Positions 52,657 to 62,453 of a stretch of DNA of 62,727 bases are shown one piece after another (the first letter of the stretch is position 1; each line of letters opens with the position of its first letter). The stretch comes from Candidatus Methanosuratincola sp. (GTDB lineage Archaea; Thermoproteota; Methanomethylicia; Methanomethylicales; Methanomethylicaceae), in the NCBI GenBank assembly GCA_037478935.1, contig JBBFLR010000008.1, forward strand, positions 1 through 62,727, written 5' to 3'. The position numbers were made by a program, and so were the translations under genes. Below the pieces are notes generated by a model that saw nothing but the letters and a program-made list of their open reading frames with translations, did not search any database and was not told where the DNA came from.

Positions 52657-53979
52657 GTGGTTAGAATAAGCCGTTATACTTGGTCCCTGACATTTTTACT
52701 TTTTCTATTCATCCTCGGCGCTTCGTCCGGCAACACAGTTACAGCTGCCCCGAAGGTGCTCCAAGTTCCGATTACGGGGACGATCACAATAGCACACGCT
52801 GACGCCTTTGCGGACGCGCTCGATATTGCATTGGGGGGTGGGTACAGTGCAGTTATGGTTGTGCTGTCGACCCCTGGGGGGAGTGTTGACGCAATGCTAA
52901 TGATAATTGAGCGGATAGACAACTCGCCTATCCCGGTTATTGCCTACGTCTACCCCGCAGGGACAACTGCGTGGTCGGCGGGGACATACATCCTGATGGC
53001 TTCCCATATTGCAGCAATGGCCCCGAACACGGTAATCGGGTCTTGCCAGCCGATATCGTATTCGCCTCTTGGAAGCACCCCTGTCGAAGATGACAAGATT
53101 ATAAACGCTCTGGTCGCAGTGATGTCAACACACGCTGAGTCTAGGAACAGGAACGTCACACTCGCCCGGGATTTTGTCATAAAGAATACCAACGTCAACG
53201 ACTTCGAGGCGCAGGAGTACGGCGTAATAGAGTACCGCATGGATAGTGTAGCCAGGCTCCTCGAGGAGATTGACGGTAGTGCAGTTACCACTGCATCAGG
53301 AACGGTTACCATGGACACCCGAGGCGCATCAGTAGAGGTCTATTCGATGAGGCCAAGGGAAGCCTTGCTAAACGCAATATCTGACCCAACGGTCTCGAGC
53401 ATACTCTTCCTAGTTGGGCTTTTCGCTTTGATTTATGGCTTTTCTGCCCCTGGCCACGGCGGCGAGATACTCGGCGGAATCGCAATCCTCATTGCCCTCA
53501 TCGGGATGGGCTTCGATGTCAACATCGTCTCTGCAGTAATGATGGTTGTTGGGGCGATACTCCTGATATACGAGCTCGCAACTCCGGGGTTCGGCGTCCT
53601 GGGGATCAGCGGCGTGATAATACTGACATTCGGTGCGTTATTCCTTGTCCCCTTCAGCCCGGAAAAATGGGCCGTCTCCGGGGACTGGTACTCTACATTC
53701 ACCTATATCATTGTAGCCCTAGGGGTCTGCATCGCCGCTCTCTTCCTTTTTGCAGCGATAAAGGTACTGCAAGTCAGGCGCAGGCCTCCGATCATTGGCA
53801 CCGTTATGGGCGACATCGTAATACCGACGGAGAATGCCAGGCCGGGTGAAGTGATCTTTGTGACGTACAGAGGGGAATACTGGCAGGCGAAATCCGCTGC
53901 AGGGATCGTCGCGGGGAAGAAGTACAGGATAGCCGGCAAGGAAGGTGCTGTGCTAGTCCTCGAGGAGTCCAATCCCTGA
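52657..53979 (+). CDS. NfeD-type membrane serine protease, stomatin partner
   Basis: 440 residues. Signal peptide or anchor (1-31), a ClpP-like serine protease domain (35-220) with STPGGSVDAML and the serine in AGTTAWSAGTYILMA, then four to five membrane spans (about 240-345) and a soluble NfeD beta-barrel at the C-terminus (RGEYWQAKSAAGI). It cleaves membrane proteins such as stomatin and acts in the cytoplasmic membrane. GTG 52657 starts 10 bases after the stomatin stop. Confidence 0.9.
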   Translation: MVRISRYTWSLTFLLFLFILGASSGNTVTAAPKVLQVPITGTITIAHADAFADALDIALGGGYSAVMVVLSTPGGSVDAMLMIIERIDNSPIPVIAYVYPAGTTAWSAGTYILMASHIAAMAPNTVIGSCQPISYSPLGSTPVEDDKIINALVAVMSTHAESRNRNVTLARDFVIKNTNVNDFEAQEYGVIEYRMDSVARLLEEIDGSAVTTASGTVTMDTRGASVEVYSMRPREALLNAISDPTVSSILFLVGLFALIYGFSAPGHGGEILGGIAILIALIGMGFDVNIVSAVMMVVGAILLIYELATPGFGVLGISGVIILTFGALFLVPFSPEKWAVSGDWYSTFTYIIVALGVCIAALFLFAAIKVLQVRRRPPIIGTVMGDIVIPTENARPGEVIFVTYRGEYWQAKSAAGIVAGKKYRIAGKEGAVLVLEESNP

Positions 53980-54081
53980 CCCCCTCTGCCCATCCTTTCT
54001 CTGCATTTTCGTCTGCCTCGAGCGCAACGCCCTCCGACAGGGTTAAAAAATCAGACAGGTCTAGTGTATTAGGGATGCTTT

Positions 54082-54834
54082 TTGAAGCCAAATGAAGTTT
54101 CAATATACGCGCTTGAGAAGGTAGAAGGTGGGAATTCGGTCCTCCTGTGCGGCCTTCCAGATGTTGGGCTTGTCGGAATAATCTCAGTGTCACACATCAT
54201 CAAGGAGCTCGGCATGAAGGAGGTTGGATACATCGACTCAGAGCTCTTCCCTCCGCTTGTTGTCTTCCACCAAGGGGAGCCGACATACCCGATCAGGATA
54301 TTCAGGAAGGACAATCTATTGGCAGTGTTCTCCGAGACCGCCCTTCCTCCAGAATCGCTCTACCCCCTTACCCGCCTCATTGTGAATTGGTCGAAGGAGA
54401 AGGGGCTCTCAATGGTAGTCTCGCTGGGAGGGATTGGCGTACCAAACCGGATAGACATCGATGAGCCGAAGGTTTACGGCGCCTCCTCCTCCCAAAAGCT
54501 TAGGGATATGATCCTGCAGAAAGGAGTGAGCCTTATGGAGGAGGGGTTCTTGGTAGGGCCTTATGGGCTTATAGCCAAGCACTCCAAGTCCCTAGACGTC
54601 CCCAACCTGATACTCTTGGCTGAATCCTTCCCGAACTACCCTGACCCTGGTGCGGCGGCAAGCGCATTAGAGGCGCTGAAAAAATTCGTGCCGATATCCG
54701 TGGACATAAAATCGCTCAAAGACCGGTCTGACGAGATAAGGATGAATGCGAGGGAGCTCATGCGTAAGACCGCTGAGAACATGCAGAGGATGGGCAAGTC
54801 CCAAGAGTATGAACTGCCGCTCATGTATGTATAG
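54082..54834 (+). CDS. PAC2-family protein (proteasome assembly chaperone-like)
   Basis: 250 residues. The PAC2 core is clear: LLCGLPDVGLVGIISVSHII, GYIDSELFPP, VVSLGGIGVPNR and the C-terminal LAESFPNYPDPGAAASALEAL, followed by a charged helix. Archaeal relatives (PbaA/PbaB) assist proteasome assembly. TTG 54082 has AGGGA six bases upstream and TATA-like GTTAAAAAAT near 54040. It overlaps the Hsp20 gene by eight bases. Confidence 0.86.
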   Translation: MKPNEVSIYALEKVEGGNSVLLCGLPDVGLVGIISVSHIIKELGMKEVGYIDSELFPPLVVFHQGEPTYPIRIFRKDNLLAVFSETALPPESLYPLTRLIVNWSKEKGLSMVVSLGGIGVPNRIDIDEPKVYGASSSQKLRDMILQKGVSLMEEGFLVGPYGLIAKHSKSLDVPNLILLAESFPNYPDPGAAASALEALKKFVPISVDIKSLKDRSDEIRMNARELMRKTAENMQRMGKSQEYELPLMYV

Positions 54835-55225
54835 GAGGTGCGACAAGCTGTTTCCGGCAGATTATTTCGACATCCCGGCGCGCCTGCGCGGATATATGGA
54901 CGGTTGCCTTGAACCCCTGACCGAGATACAGGAGACCGATAACGAGCTGATAGTAAGGGTCGATATGCCGTGCGTCAGGAGCAAAGACGAGATCACCGTG
55001 AACTTGACCGAGGAGACCGTGAGCATTGAGGCAAAGATGGAGAAGGCGGTGCAGTACGAGCGGTGGGGTACGTTCCAGAGGGGCGTACGTTTCTTCAAGT
55101 ACTCGAAGACCTTCACACTGCCGACAAAGATAGACCCTGAGCGGGCCAAGGCCAGGTTCGTCAAGAACGTCTTGGAGCTCCGCCTTCCGAAGAAGGGGAG
55201 GGTCTTCAAAATAGAGATCCAATAG
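54827..55225 (+). CDS. Small heat-shock protein (Hsp20)
   Basis: About 132 residues. An alpha-crystallin domain covers VRVDMPCVRSKDEITVNL to LELRLPKKGRVFKIEI. The start is uncertain: ATG 54827 overlaps the end of the PAC2 gene, whereas an AGGAGG at 54833-54838 would fit a later non-ATG start. A holdase preventing aggregation. The C-terminal I-X-I-like motif FKIEI is present. Confidence 0.82.
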   Translation: MYRRCDKLFPADYFDIPARLRGYMDGCLEPLTEIQETDNELIVRVDMPCVRSKDEITVNLTEETVSIEAKMEKAVQYERWGTFQRGVRFFKYSKTFTLPTKIDPERAKARFVKNVLELRLPKKGRVFKIEIQ

Positions 55226-55230
55226 GCGCC

Positions 55231-56334
55231 TCAAAAGAGGCCGTCAAGGCGCTTCATTGCACCCTTTATTATCTCGATGCTGTCGCAGAACTCCTCGACA
55301 GAGACGTTCTCCATCGGCGTATGGTCCAACTTGGAGTTGCCGGGTCCATACACCACCGAATGCGTACCTGATGCCCTGACAAAGTCATTGACATCGCTTG
55401 TGCCGCTCTTCCTGAGGAGCCTTCCTTCCCTGCCGCCGACCTCCCTTATCGACTCGAGGAAAGCTCTGACAAGCGGCGAATCCGAATCCTCCTCGAACGG
55501 CTCGTTCTCGTCCTTGAACTCGACGGATATCTCTGCCTTCTCTCTCCCCTTCTTAAAATCCTCAACGAGTAGTTGGATTCTGTCCTTAAGCAGCTTGGAG
55601 GACATGCCTGGCGGGACTCTGACGTCTGCCGTGACCTCACAGATGCCTGGGACGGTGTTGTCCTGTGTCCCCCCGCGGAAGATCGTGACGCACAGGGACG
55701 GCGACTTGAAAGGCTCCTCCCCTCCTCCCTCCCATTCTCCGTCAACGCTCCTTAGCTTGTCCACGAGGTCTGCACCTATGTAAACCGCATTTTCGAAGAA
55801 CCTCGGGGCGCTTGCGTGCCCGGGCGAAGTCCGGATGGTGACGGTGAATACCAGCCTGCCCTTGTATCCGACTGTGACACCGTAGGTTCCGCTGGGCTCC
55901 CCGAAGATCGCAAAGTCGAACTCCTCGTCGAGATTGGAGATGTAATGCCTCATCCCTCTGCTCTTTCCTTCTTCGTCCACGACTGCTAGCGCAACCACCT
56001 CGCCCTTACCGCCATCTTCGATATACCGCTTCCCTGCGCAGATCAGGGCTGCCAGGGGTGATTTTGCATCCACCGCCCCCCTTCCGAATACCACCTTGCC
56101 CCTCCTCTTGACCTCCAGGAAGCCTTCTACAGTGTCCATGTGCCCGCAGAGGAGGAACTTCGGCCTCCCTGACCCAATTCTGCCCTCGACGTTGCCGACG
56201 CCGTCGACCCTTACCCTGTACCCTAGCTTTTCCATCTCCTCCGCCAGGAACCTGCCGATCTCCCCTTCCTGACCGCTCGGGCTGTATATCTCCAGCATCC
56301 GCAGGAGGAGCCTCTCCGGATAGCCCTCTTCCAT
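55231..56334 (-). CDS. lysK: [LysW]-lysine/ornithine hydrolase
   Basis: 367 residues, M20-family deacylase releasing lysine (or ornithine) from the LysW carrier as the last pathway step. Zinc-binding residues are in LLCGHMDTVEG, VDEEGKSRGMRH and IFGEPSG; GTSDVNDFV and GPGNSKLDHTP lie near the C-terminus. ATG 56334 begins one base after the lysJ stop; in-frame start 56364 would overlap lysJ further. Last gene of lysXYZJK. Confidence 0.9.
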   Translation of the reverse strand: MEEGYPERLLLRMLEIYSPSGQEGEIGRFLAEEMEKLGYRVRVDGVGNVEGRIGSGRPKFLLCGHMDTVEGFLEVKRRGKVVFGRGAVDAKSPLAALICAGKRYIEDGGKGEVVALAVVDEEGKSRGMRHYISNLDEEFDFAIFGEPSGTYGVTVGYKGRLVFTVTIRTSPGHASAPRFFENAVYIGADLVDKLRSVDGEWEGGGEEPFKSPSLCVTIFRGGTQDNTVPGICEVTADVRVPPGMSSKLLKDRIQLLVEDFKKGREKAEISVEFKDENEPFEEDSDSPLVRAFLESIREVGGREGRLLRKSGTSDVNDFVRASGTHSVVYGPGNSKLDHTPMENVSVEEFCDSIEIIKGAMKRLDGLF

Positions 56335-56335
56335 C

Positions 56336-57511
56336 TTATGCACCCTTTCTTTTCCTCTCTTCATCCAGCACCGCGCCAGATATTGTATCGACCACTTTCT
56401 TGGCGTCTTCCTTGCCCAAGACCAGCGGAGGCAGGAGCCTCAGGACCGTCTTTCCGGCCTCTAGGGCTATGACCCCTTTCTCAAGACAGCGGAGTATTAT
56501 CCCCATCGTCTCGAAGCGCATGTCCACCCCGATCATAAGCCCGAGCCCACGTACCTCCCTCACCATTGTGCTCCCGATGCTGGAGAGCCCCTTCTTCAGT
56601 TCGTTTCCTATCTCCCTCGCATTCTCGACTAGCCCATCCTCAATTAACGCATCAATGGCTGCCGCGCAGGCTGCGCAGGCAAGCGGGTTACCTCCAAATG
56701 TGTTTGAATGCTCGCCCCTCTTGAGCGATGCCATTATGTCTTCCCTTGCAAATGTCGCGGCTATCGGCACGCCTCCGCCTAGGGCCTTGCTGGAGCAAAG
56801 GATGTCCGGCTTGACCCCGAAGTGCTGGTGAGCCCAGATCTTCCCCGTCCTCCCGAAGCCGCTCTGGACCTCGTCTAGGACGAGGAGTATCCCCTTCTCG
56901 TCGCATATCTCCCTCAGCTCCCTGAGGTACTCCTCGGGTGGAACGTTAATGCCGCCCTCGCCTTGGACCGGCTCGACGAAGACTGCTGCGGTATCCTGAT
57001 CGATGAGATCCCTTACCTTTTCGGCTTTCCCGTAAGGCGCGAACTTGACCCCGTCCAGGAGCGGCATGAAGGGCTCCCTGTACTTCGAAGCCCATGTGAG
57101 CGACAGGGCCCCCATTGTCTTCCCGTGGTAGGCGTTGACTGCGGCAATGAAGCCCTTCTTCTTTGTGAACCTCCTAGACAGCTTTATTGCAGCTTCCACC
57201 GCCTCGGCCCCTGTGCTGGAGAGGAAGACCCTGTCCGTTCCCTCCGGTCTTATCTTATGTAGCCTCGAGAGGCACTCCTCCCTGGCGTCGTTATAAAATG
57301 ATCCGTGGCAGGTCAGGAGCCTGGAGGCCTGCCTGTTTATGGCTTCCACAACCTTCGGGTGGCAGTGTCCTAGTAGAGCAACCCCGTATCCGCAGCTGCA
57401 GTCTATATACTCCTTGCCGTTGCTGTCCCAGACTCTCGCGCCCCTGCCCCTAACAAGCGTGACCGGCCTCTTCCAGAAGGTGTCCGCAAGGAAAGTGTCC
57501 TCGAAGGTCAT
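56336..57511 (-). CDS. lysJ: [LysW]-aminoadipate/glutamate semialdehyde aminotransferase
   Basis: 391-residue class III PLP aminotransferase. The PLP lysine is in [11 protein letters not shown], Asp in [13 protein letters not shown], and substrate-binding elements are in [19 protein letters not shown]. It transfers an amino group onto the carrier-bound semialdehyde. Start ATG 57511 overlaps the lysZ stop (four bases). Confidence 0.92.
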   Translation of the reverse strand: MTFEDTFLADTFWKRPVTLVRGRGARVWDSNGKEYIDCSCGYGVALLGHCHPKVVEAINRQASRLLTCHGSFYNDAREECLSRLHKIRPEGTDRVFLSSTGAEAVEAAIKLSRRFTKKKGFIAAVNAYHGKTMGALSLTWASKYREPFMPLLDGVKFAPYGKAEKVRDLIDQDTAAVFVEPVQGEGGINVPPEEYLRELREICDEKGILLVLDEVQSGFGRTGKIWAHQHFGVKPDILCSSKALGGGVPIAATFAREDIMASLKRGEHSNTFGGNPLACAACAAAIDALIEDGLVENAREIGNELKKGLSSIGSTMVREVRGLGLMIGVDMRFETMGIILRCLEKGVIALEAGKTVLRLLPPLVLGKEDAKKVVDTISGAVLDEERKRKGA

Positions 57512-58329
57512 AGCGAGATCACTGTGCCCCTGTTCCCTTCTAGGGCGGATGTAACCGGCCTCTCGGCAAATCCTGATGTTATTATCGCCTTCTTGACTCC
57601 GCCCTTCACCGCGTCTACGGCTGCATGGATCTTGGTGCTCATGCCGGGGCCGATCTTTTCGAGCAGACCCTCCACCTCCAGGGCCGCTATCTTCCTGACC
57701 ACGTTATTCCCTTCCAAGACGCCCTCGACGTCGGTAAGGTAAACCACTGCATCTGCCTGGATCGCCTTCGCCACACTTGCCGTGGTCCTGTCCCCGTCTA
57801 CGTTCAGGGGCTCAAACTCAAGACCCATGGCAAGCGGGGATATCACCGGCACATAGCCGCCGGACAGGAGCGCCTCTATCAGTGCGCTGTTGACATAAGA
57901 GATCTTGCCCGTGTAGCCCCCCTCGATGGCCCTCTTCCTCCCCTGCTCGTCGACTATGACCAACCTCTTCTTCCTCTCAGCCCTCAGGAGCCCGCCGTCG
58001 AACCCGGAGAGCCCAACCGCGTTTATCCCGAACTGCTGGAAGACTCCGACGATCTTGGTGTTTATCATGCCTGCCATAACCATTGCATAGATCTCTGCCG
58101 TCTCCCTGTCGGTGTACCTGCTCTTGAAGCCCTCAGGCGACACGACGAAGACTTGCTCCTTTCCAAGTTTCTTCGCGAAATCGGTCACTATGTCGCCACC
58201 GCCGTGGACGACTACCACCCCGCCCTTCTTTGAGAGCGCGCATAGGTCCTCGAGGAGGGGCCTGTTCAGCTCCTCTCCCTTGATCAGGTCCCCCCCGATC
58301 TTCACGGTGACCCTGTTGCCTGTGCTCAT
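57508..58329 (-). CDS. lysZ: [LysW]-aminoadipate/glutamate kinase
   Basis: 273-residue amino-acid kinase. VKIGGDLIKGEEL and VVVHGGGDIV form the nucleotide and substrate loops, VYLTDVEGVLEGNN and STKIHAAVDAVKGGVKKAII the C-lobe. It phosphorylates the carrier-bound gamma/delta carboxyl. The N-terminus overlaps the lysY end by four bases. Confidence 0.92.
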   Translation of the reverse strand: MSTGNRVTVKIGGDLIKGEELNRPLLEDLCALSKKGGVVVVHGGGDIVTDFAKKLGKEQVFVVSPEGFKSRYTDRETAEIYAMVMAGMINTKIVGVFQQFGINAVGLSGFDGGLLRAERKKRLVIVDEQGRKRAIEGGYTGKISYVNSALIEALLSGGYVPVISPLAMGLEFEPLNVDGDRTTASVAKAIQADAVVYLTDVEGVLEGNNVVRKIAALEVEGLLEKIGPGMSTKIHAAVDAVKGGVKKAIITSGFAERPVTSALEGNRGTVISL

Positions 58330-59378
58330 ACAGGCCTCACCCCTGGCCGGTCGATTCCCGTTCGCTCGTCCACTCCTATCATTATGTTGAAGTTCTGGAT
58401 TGCCTGCCCTGCCGCCCCCTTGATCAGGTTGTCAATGGCGCCGAACGTAATCATCCTGTTTGTGTGTGGATCGAGCTCGAAACCAACGTCGCAGAAGTTC
58501 GACCCCACCACGTTCTTCGGGTCGGGGAGCATGTGCAAACCGCGCTGGTCCTTTACAATCCTCACGAACGGCTCTTTCTGGTACATCTCCCTGTAGATCT
58601 TCCAGAGCTCTTGGTTCGTCACCTGTCTTGTGAGGAACGAGTGACCCGTAGCCATTATGCCCCTGACCATGTCCACAGCATGGGGGGTGAGCGCTATCTT
58701 TACCTCGCCTCCCGCCAGCGGGGCCAGCTCCTGCTCGATCTCCGCGGTGTGCCTGTGCATCGATGGCTTGTAGGGCCTCACCAACCCGGAGTGCTCCGGG
58801 TGGTGGCTTGCGATGCTAACGGAGGTGCCTGCGCCTGAGGAGCCTATCTTGGCGTCAACAACCACCCTGTTCTTCTCGACCGCCCCTGTCTTTATCGCTG
58901 GCGCGACGCTCAGTATGCTGGCAGTCGCTATGCAGCCTGGGTTGGCGACCAGCTTCGCCCCCTTGATCTCCTCCCGGTGGAATTCCGGAAGCCCGTACAC
59001 CGCAAGATCTAGCAGCTCGGGGAAAGGGTGCTCCCAACCGTACCACTTGGGGTAGTCTTCCTTCTTGAGCCTGAAGTCGGCGCTAAGGTCAATCACCCTG
59101 ACTCCAGACTCGAGCAGCCTCTTCGCCGCCGGAGCCGAAGAGCCGTGCGGCAATGCAAGGAAGACGAACTCGCACTCCGCTGCCACCTTCTCCAGGTCCG
59201 GCTCCACGAATTTCAGTTCCGTCTTTTTCCTGAGCTGTGGGTGTACCCTGAACACCGGCTCGCCCGCATTCTCCCTCGATGTGGCGATCTTGATTTCGAC
59301 CTCCGGGTGGTCGACGAGGAGCCTCAGCAGCTCCCCCCCGGTGTATCCTGAAGCCCCAACTATGCCTATTGATCTCAT
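58326..59378 (-). CDS. lysY: [LysW]-aminoadipyl/glutamyl phosphate reductase
   Basis: 350 residues. NADPH-binding GIVGASGYTGGELLRL, catalytic Cys in VANPGCIATASIL and the histidine in PYKPSMHRHTAEI are as in ArgC/LysY. It reduces the acyl phosphate to semialdehyde on LysW. Start ATG overlaps the lysX stop by four bases. Confidence 0.92.
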   Translation of the reverse strand: MRSIGIVGASGYTGGELLRLLVDHPEVEIKIATSRENAGEPVFRVHPQLRKKTELKFVEPDLEKVAAECEFVFLALPHGSSAPAAKRLLESGVRVIDLSADFRLKKEDYPKWYGWEHPFPELLDLAVYGLPEFHREEIKGAKLVANPGCIATASILSVAPAIKTGAVEKNRVVVDAKIGSSGAGTSVSIASHHPEHSGLVRPYKPSMHRHTAEIEQELAPLAGGEVKIALTPHAVDMVRGIMATGHSFLTRQVTNQELWKIYREMYQKEPFVRIVKDQRGLHMLPDPKNVVGSNFCDVGFELDPHTNRMITFGAIDNLIKGAAGQAIQNFNIMIGVDERTGIDRPGVRPV

Positions 59379-60229
59379 CTCTTTGCCTCCCTGATCGCAT
59401 AATCAACAATCATTCCGGGTATGTCGATACCTGTAGCCGGTACAGTGTTCTTAAACTCGACGGTGCTGTTTATCTCGTGCACAACGAGCCTGCCGTCGTC
59501 TTCCATCATGTCCACCCCGAAAACCCCGCCTCCGACTGCGGCTGCTGCCTTGAGAGCCAGCTCCCTTATCTCCGGGGTTATCGGGCAGTTCTCGACCTTC
59601 CCCCCTCGGGCGGTATTCGTCCTCCAGTCATCGCTGTTGTTCACTCTGTATATTGCAACCGGGACTTCCTCGCCTATCACGAAGACCCTGAGGTCCCTTG
59701 GAGGCCTTTTTACCATCTCCTGTGCATAATAGATCTGGTATAGCGGGAACATCATCTCCCGGTGCTCGAGCGCCACGGTTGCGGCCGTCTTGTCCTTCAG
59801 GAGCGAGACCAGCCTCCCCCAGCTCCCGACCACCGGCTTGAGTATTGCTGGGTACCCAATGTTCTCCAGCGCCTCAATTGTCGCCTCTGGCGTGAATGCC
59901 AGGCAGGTCCTTGGTGTCGGTATCCCTGCCCTCTTGAAAGTGATCGTGTTCAGTACCTTGTTCCCACAGAGCTCGGAGGTCTGGTACCTGTTTATCACCC
60001 TGACGCCGTAGCTCTCGAGAGCAGCTGTGGCATGGAGCCCGCGGAAGTGGCTTACGCATCTCTGGATGACGACATCCCCCAGCCAGTCTGGCTTGTCCTT
60101 TGAAGTGAGGTCGAAGTAGACCTTCTCAGCACTGACCAAGCTAAAGTCCACTCCTCTCTTCACGCACGTTTCGTGGAGTGCTTTTTCTTCCCAGCGCATG
60201 TGGTCGTACATTATATTGAGCTTAGCCAT
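59375..60229 (-). CDS. lysX: LysW-aminoadipate/glutamate ligase (LysX type)
   Basis: 284-residue ATP-grasp ligase coupling aminoadipate or glutamate to the C-terminus of the LysW carrier. AILKPVVGSWGRLVSLL binds ATP; GVFGVDMMEDDGRLVVHEIN gives the Mg ligands and NSTVEFKNTV the substrate loop. Whether it prefers aminoadipate (lysine), glutamate (arginine) or both cannot be judged here. lysW itself is not in this window. First gene of the lysXYZJK operon. Confidence 0.92.
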   Translation of the reverse strand: MAKLNIMYDHMRWEEKALHETCVKRGVDFSLVSAEKVYFDLTSKDKPDWLGDVVIQRCVSHFRGLHATAALESYGVRVINRYQTSELCGNKVLNTITFKRAGIPTPRTCLAFTPEATIEALENIGYPAILKPVVGSWGRLVSLLKDKTAATVALEHREMMFPLYQIYYAQEMVKRPPRDLRVFVIGEEVPVAIYRVNNSDDWRTNTARGGKVENCPITPEIRELALKAAAAVGGGVFGVDMMEDDGRLVVHEINSTVEFKNTVPATGIDIPGMIVDYAIREAKR

Positions 60230-60254
60230 CTCTATCGTAACCTCAGACGAGTAG

Positions 60255-60336
60255 ATTCGAAAGGCGAAGTTATTTAAGCATTTCGATAATTGTTTTTGGT
60301 GAAGAATTTTCGTTTTTAGAACTTATAAATTCGAAA
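60255..60336 (-). promoter_or_regulatory. lysX promoter region with two ATTCGAAA repeats
   Basis: ATTCGAAA occurs exactly at 60255-60262 and 60329-60336, with related TTTCGAT (60281-60287) and TTTTCGT between. GCTTAAATAAC on the minus strand (about 60269-60279) is a TATA-like box that the sites bracket. Lrp-type LysM proteins act on lys promoters in Sulfolobus, and the gene for one lies immediately upstream, so these are plausible operator sites. Confidence 0.4.
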
Positions 60337-60337
60337 A

Positions 60338-60763
60338 TCAAACCCAAGAACGGAGGACTATCATCGAGTTTGTTTTTGTTAACCCCTCTATCTTCCTAAC
60401 CTCATCTATGTTCTTGTTGACCTCCTGCATTGAAGCTCCAGATATCAGTGCGACTATGTCGACCTCTCCCGCGACCTCTAGGACGAGATCTACCCCTTCA
60501 ATCTTCTTTATCTGCTGTGCGACAAGGGGGTTTGGCCTTGCGGGCTGGACTGAGACTAGTATTATCGCCTTGACCTTCTCCCCTGTTTCGATATCAACCG
60601 TAAACCTCTTTATCACGCCTTCTTGCTGGAGCCTCTCCACCCTTTTCCTAACTGCAGCCTCAGAGAGGCCTACATCCTCAGCGATCTTTGTAAATGCCAA
60701 CCTGGAGTTTTCCCTCAGGAGGGCAAGTATCTTTCTGTCTACCTCGTCTATATTATGCATCAT
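60338..60763 (-). CDS. lysM: Lrp/AsnC-family regulator, LysM-like
   Basis: 141 residues from ATG 60763 (GAAGGG upstream); longer in-frame starts reach back to 60934 without family resemblance. Residues 1-55 form the HTH (FTKIAEDVGLSEAAVRKRVER) and the rest is a RAM/ACT-like ligand-binding domain (KAIILVSVQPARPNP, EVAGEVDIVALISGASM). Its position ahead of lysX points to control of lysine/arginine synthesis by amino-acid sensing. Confidence 0.88.
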   Translation of the reverse strand: MMHNIDEVDRKILALLRENSRLAFTKIAEDVGLSEAAVRKRVERLQQEGVIKRFTVDIETGEKVKAIILVSVQPARPNPLVAQQIKKIEGVDLVLEVAGEVDIVALISGASMQEVNKNIDEVRKIEGLTKTNSMIVLRSWV

Positions 60764-60874
60764 TATACCCTTCCTTGTACCGTGCCGATGAACAGCTCTC
60801 GTTGCTTCTGCGCACTCTGTCTTCAATATGCTGCTAATCAAATATCTCCTTTTTGATGCTCGAGCCAAAAGATA

Positions 60875-62428
60875 ATGGTGGCAGTAAAGACGGCAAAAAA
60901 CAAATATTCTTATGCTGATAGATTCATCGGGCAAGGTGCCTTATGTTGCTTGGAGATGGATCTTTTGGAATACCCTAACGCGGGCGGCACCGCCGCCCAC
61001 ACTTGGAGTCGGACCTCTACTATTGAGATCCAGATCGATCCCGCCCAGATTGAGCCCTTGGTTGTTTACGTCATGGGAGTGCTCGAGCGGAACCCCTACC
61101 TGAGCCAGCTCACAAAGTCACCTGAGCCGAACGGCGTGCTTCTGCAGTACAGGCTCATTGCTACCGACGGGAGCATCCTTGATGTTGCTGCCAGGTTCAC
61201 CCCCGAAAGGATATACCTGTTCTATGCCCCTTACCCCCCCTCCTCGGTCAGCGAAAAGGACCTCTTGGGCCTAGACATGGAGTTCGAGACAATAGTTCGC
61301 ACATACTTCCAGGAACAGAGCAGCTCGTCCCTCTACCTGGTCTTCTCTCCAAAGATGAACATTGTGCCGCGTGCAAAGGAAAAGGGTATAAAGAAAATAC
61401 TCGCGTCCGTCGTCTTCGGCAACATGCTTTACCTGTTCATGATAATCCTACTCTTCGGCATTGTGCTCTACCAGTTCTTCTTGGAGTACACGCCTCTTCT
61501 CTTGGTGGCGATGCAGTTCATAATCGTCTTCTTCGCGAACAGCCTAATCGCCGCCAGGGGAGAATTCGAGATCACCCCTGATAACCACTCGATCCACATT
61601 GCAGAGCTGCGCATGAAGCGGAACGAATTCGACCAGGTCATGAAGATCTGCCTCCCAAAGATCTCCGAAATAAAGAAGAGGATATATGACTCAACGCTTG
61701 CTGTGGGCATGCCACTTGAGGAGGGAGTTGTAGTAAAGGCGCTCAATGAATATGGTGCCGTCTGCACCCCACAGGTGGTTAAGATAAAGACCGTGAATAT
61801 TTACAACATAATCAGGGATCTCGCGCGCCGCTTCGGATTCCAAGAGCCGCGGACCACCCTTCTGAACGTTCTGCCCCCAAATGCTGCTGCCACAGGCGTT
61901 TCCCCAAGGCGCGCCACCGTCCTCATAACGACTGGACTGATAGCGACTATGGAGGAGCCTGAAATCAGGGCTGTTCTGGCCCACGAGTTCAGCCACATCA
62001 GGGCAAGGGACCCTCTGGTATTGCTCAGCCTAGCAACTACCGAGTACTTGACCAGGGTCTACCTGATGTGGCCTCTCCTCCTCCAATTCGGGCTAATAAT
62101 TGACTTGGCATATCTCTTCCTATCCTTCACGCTGCTGTTCTTCGTGGCAAAGTTCTTGGAGGCTAGGGCAGATCTCGACGCTGCTGTCGTCACCGGCAAC
62201 CCCCGCCTACTCGCTTCTTCCCTGAGAAAGCTCGGCCTCTGGAAGTACCAGTCGCGGGTCTTTGAGTTCGTAAATGCAGGGGAGTGGCTGAAATGGGACC
62301 CCCATCCCCCCTTATACTACCGCATAAGGACCCTCGAGTCCCTTGATCCTTCGAGTGTGAGGCACACCTTTATCGAGGCAATAAAAGGTTGCATCAAAGG
62401 GTTCGTTAACTCGCTGAGGGGCAGGTGA
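60875..62428 (+). CDS. M48-family (HtpX-like) membrane metallopeptidase
   Basis: 517 residues at most; the true start may be later, for example ATG 60956, because the first 27 residues look non-conserved. An N-terminal soluble domain of about 160 residues is followed by two membrane spans (about 185-235), the zinc motif VLAHEFSHIRARDPL, two more spans, and FLEARADLDAAVV with the third zinc ligand. It acts in membrane-protein quality control. The N-terminal domain is larger than in bacterial HtpX and is unknown. Confidence 0.85.
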   Translation: MVAVKTAKNKYSYADRFIGQGALCCLEMDLLEYPNAGGTAAHTWSRTSTIEIQIDPAQIEPLVVYVMGVLERNPYLSQLTKSPEPNGVLLQYRLIATDGSILDVAARFTPERIYLFYAPYPPSSVSEKDLLGLDMEFETIVRTYFQEQSSSSLYLVFSPKMNIVPRAKEKGIKKILASVVFGNMLYLFMIILLFGIVLYQFFLEYTPLLLVAMQFIIVFFANSLIAARGEFEITPDNHSIHIAELRMKRNEFDQVMKICLPKISEIKKRIYDSTLAVGMPLEEGVVVKALNEYGAVCTPQVVKIKTVNIYNIIRDLARRFGFQEPRTTLLNVLPPNAAATGVSPRRATVLITTGLIATMEEPEIRAVLAHEFSHIRARDPLVLLSLATTEYLTRVYLMWPLLLQFGLIIDLAYLFLSFTLLFFVAKFLEARADLDAAVVTGNPRLLASSLRKLGLWKYQSRVFEFVNAGEWLKWDPHPPLYYRIRTLESLDPSSVRHTFIEAIKGCIKGFVNSLRGR

Positions 62429-62453
62429 CCAGGAACAGCACAACCTTTTCCAC

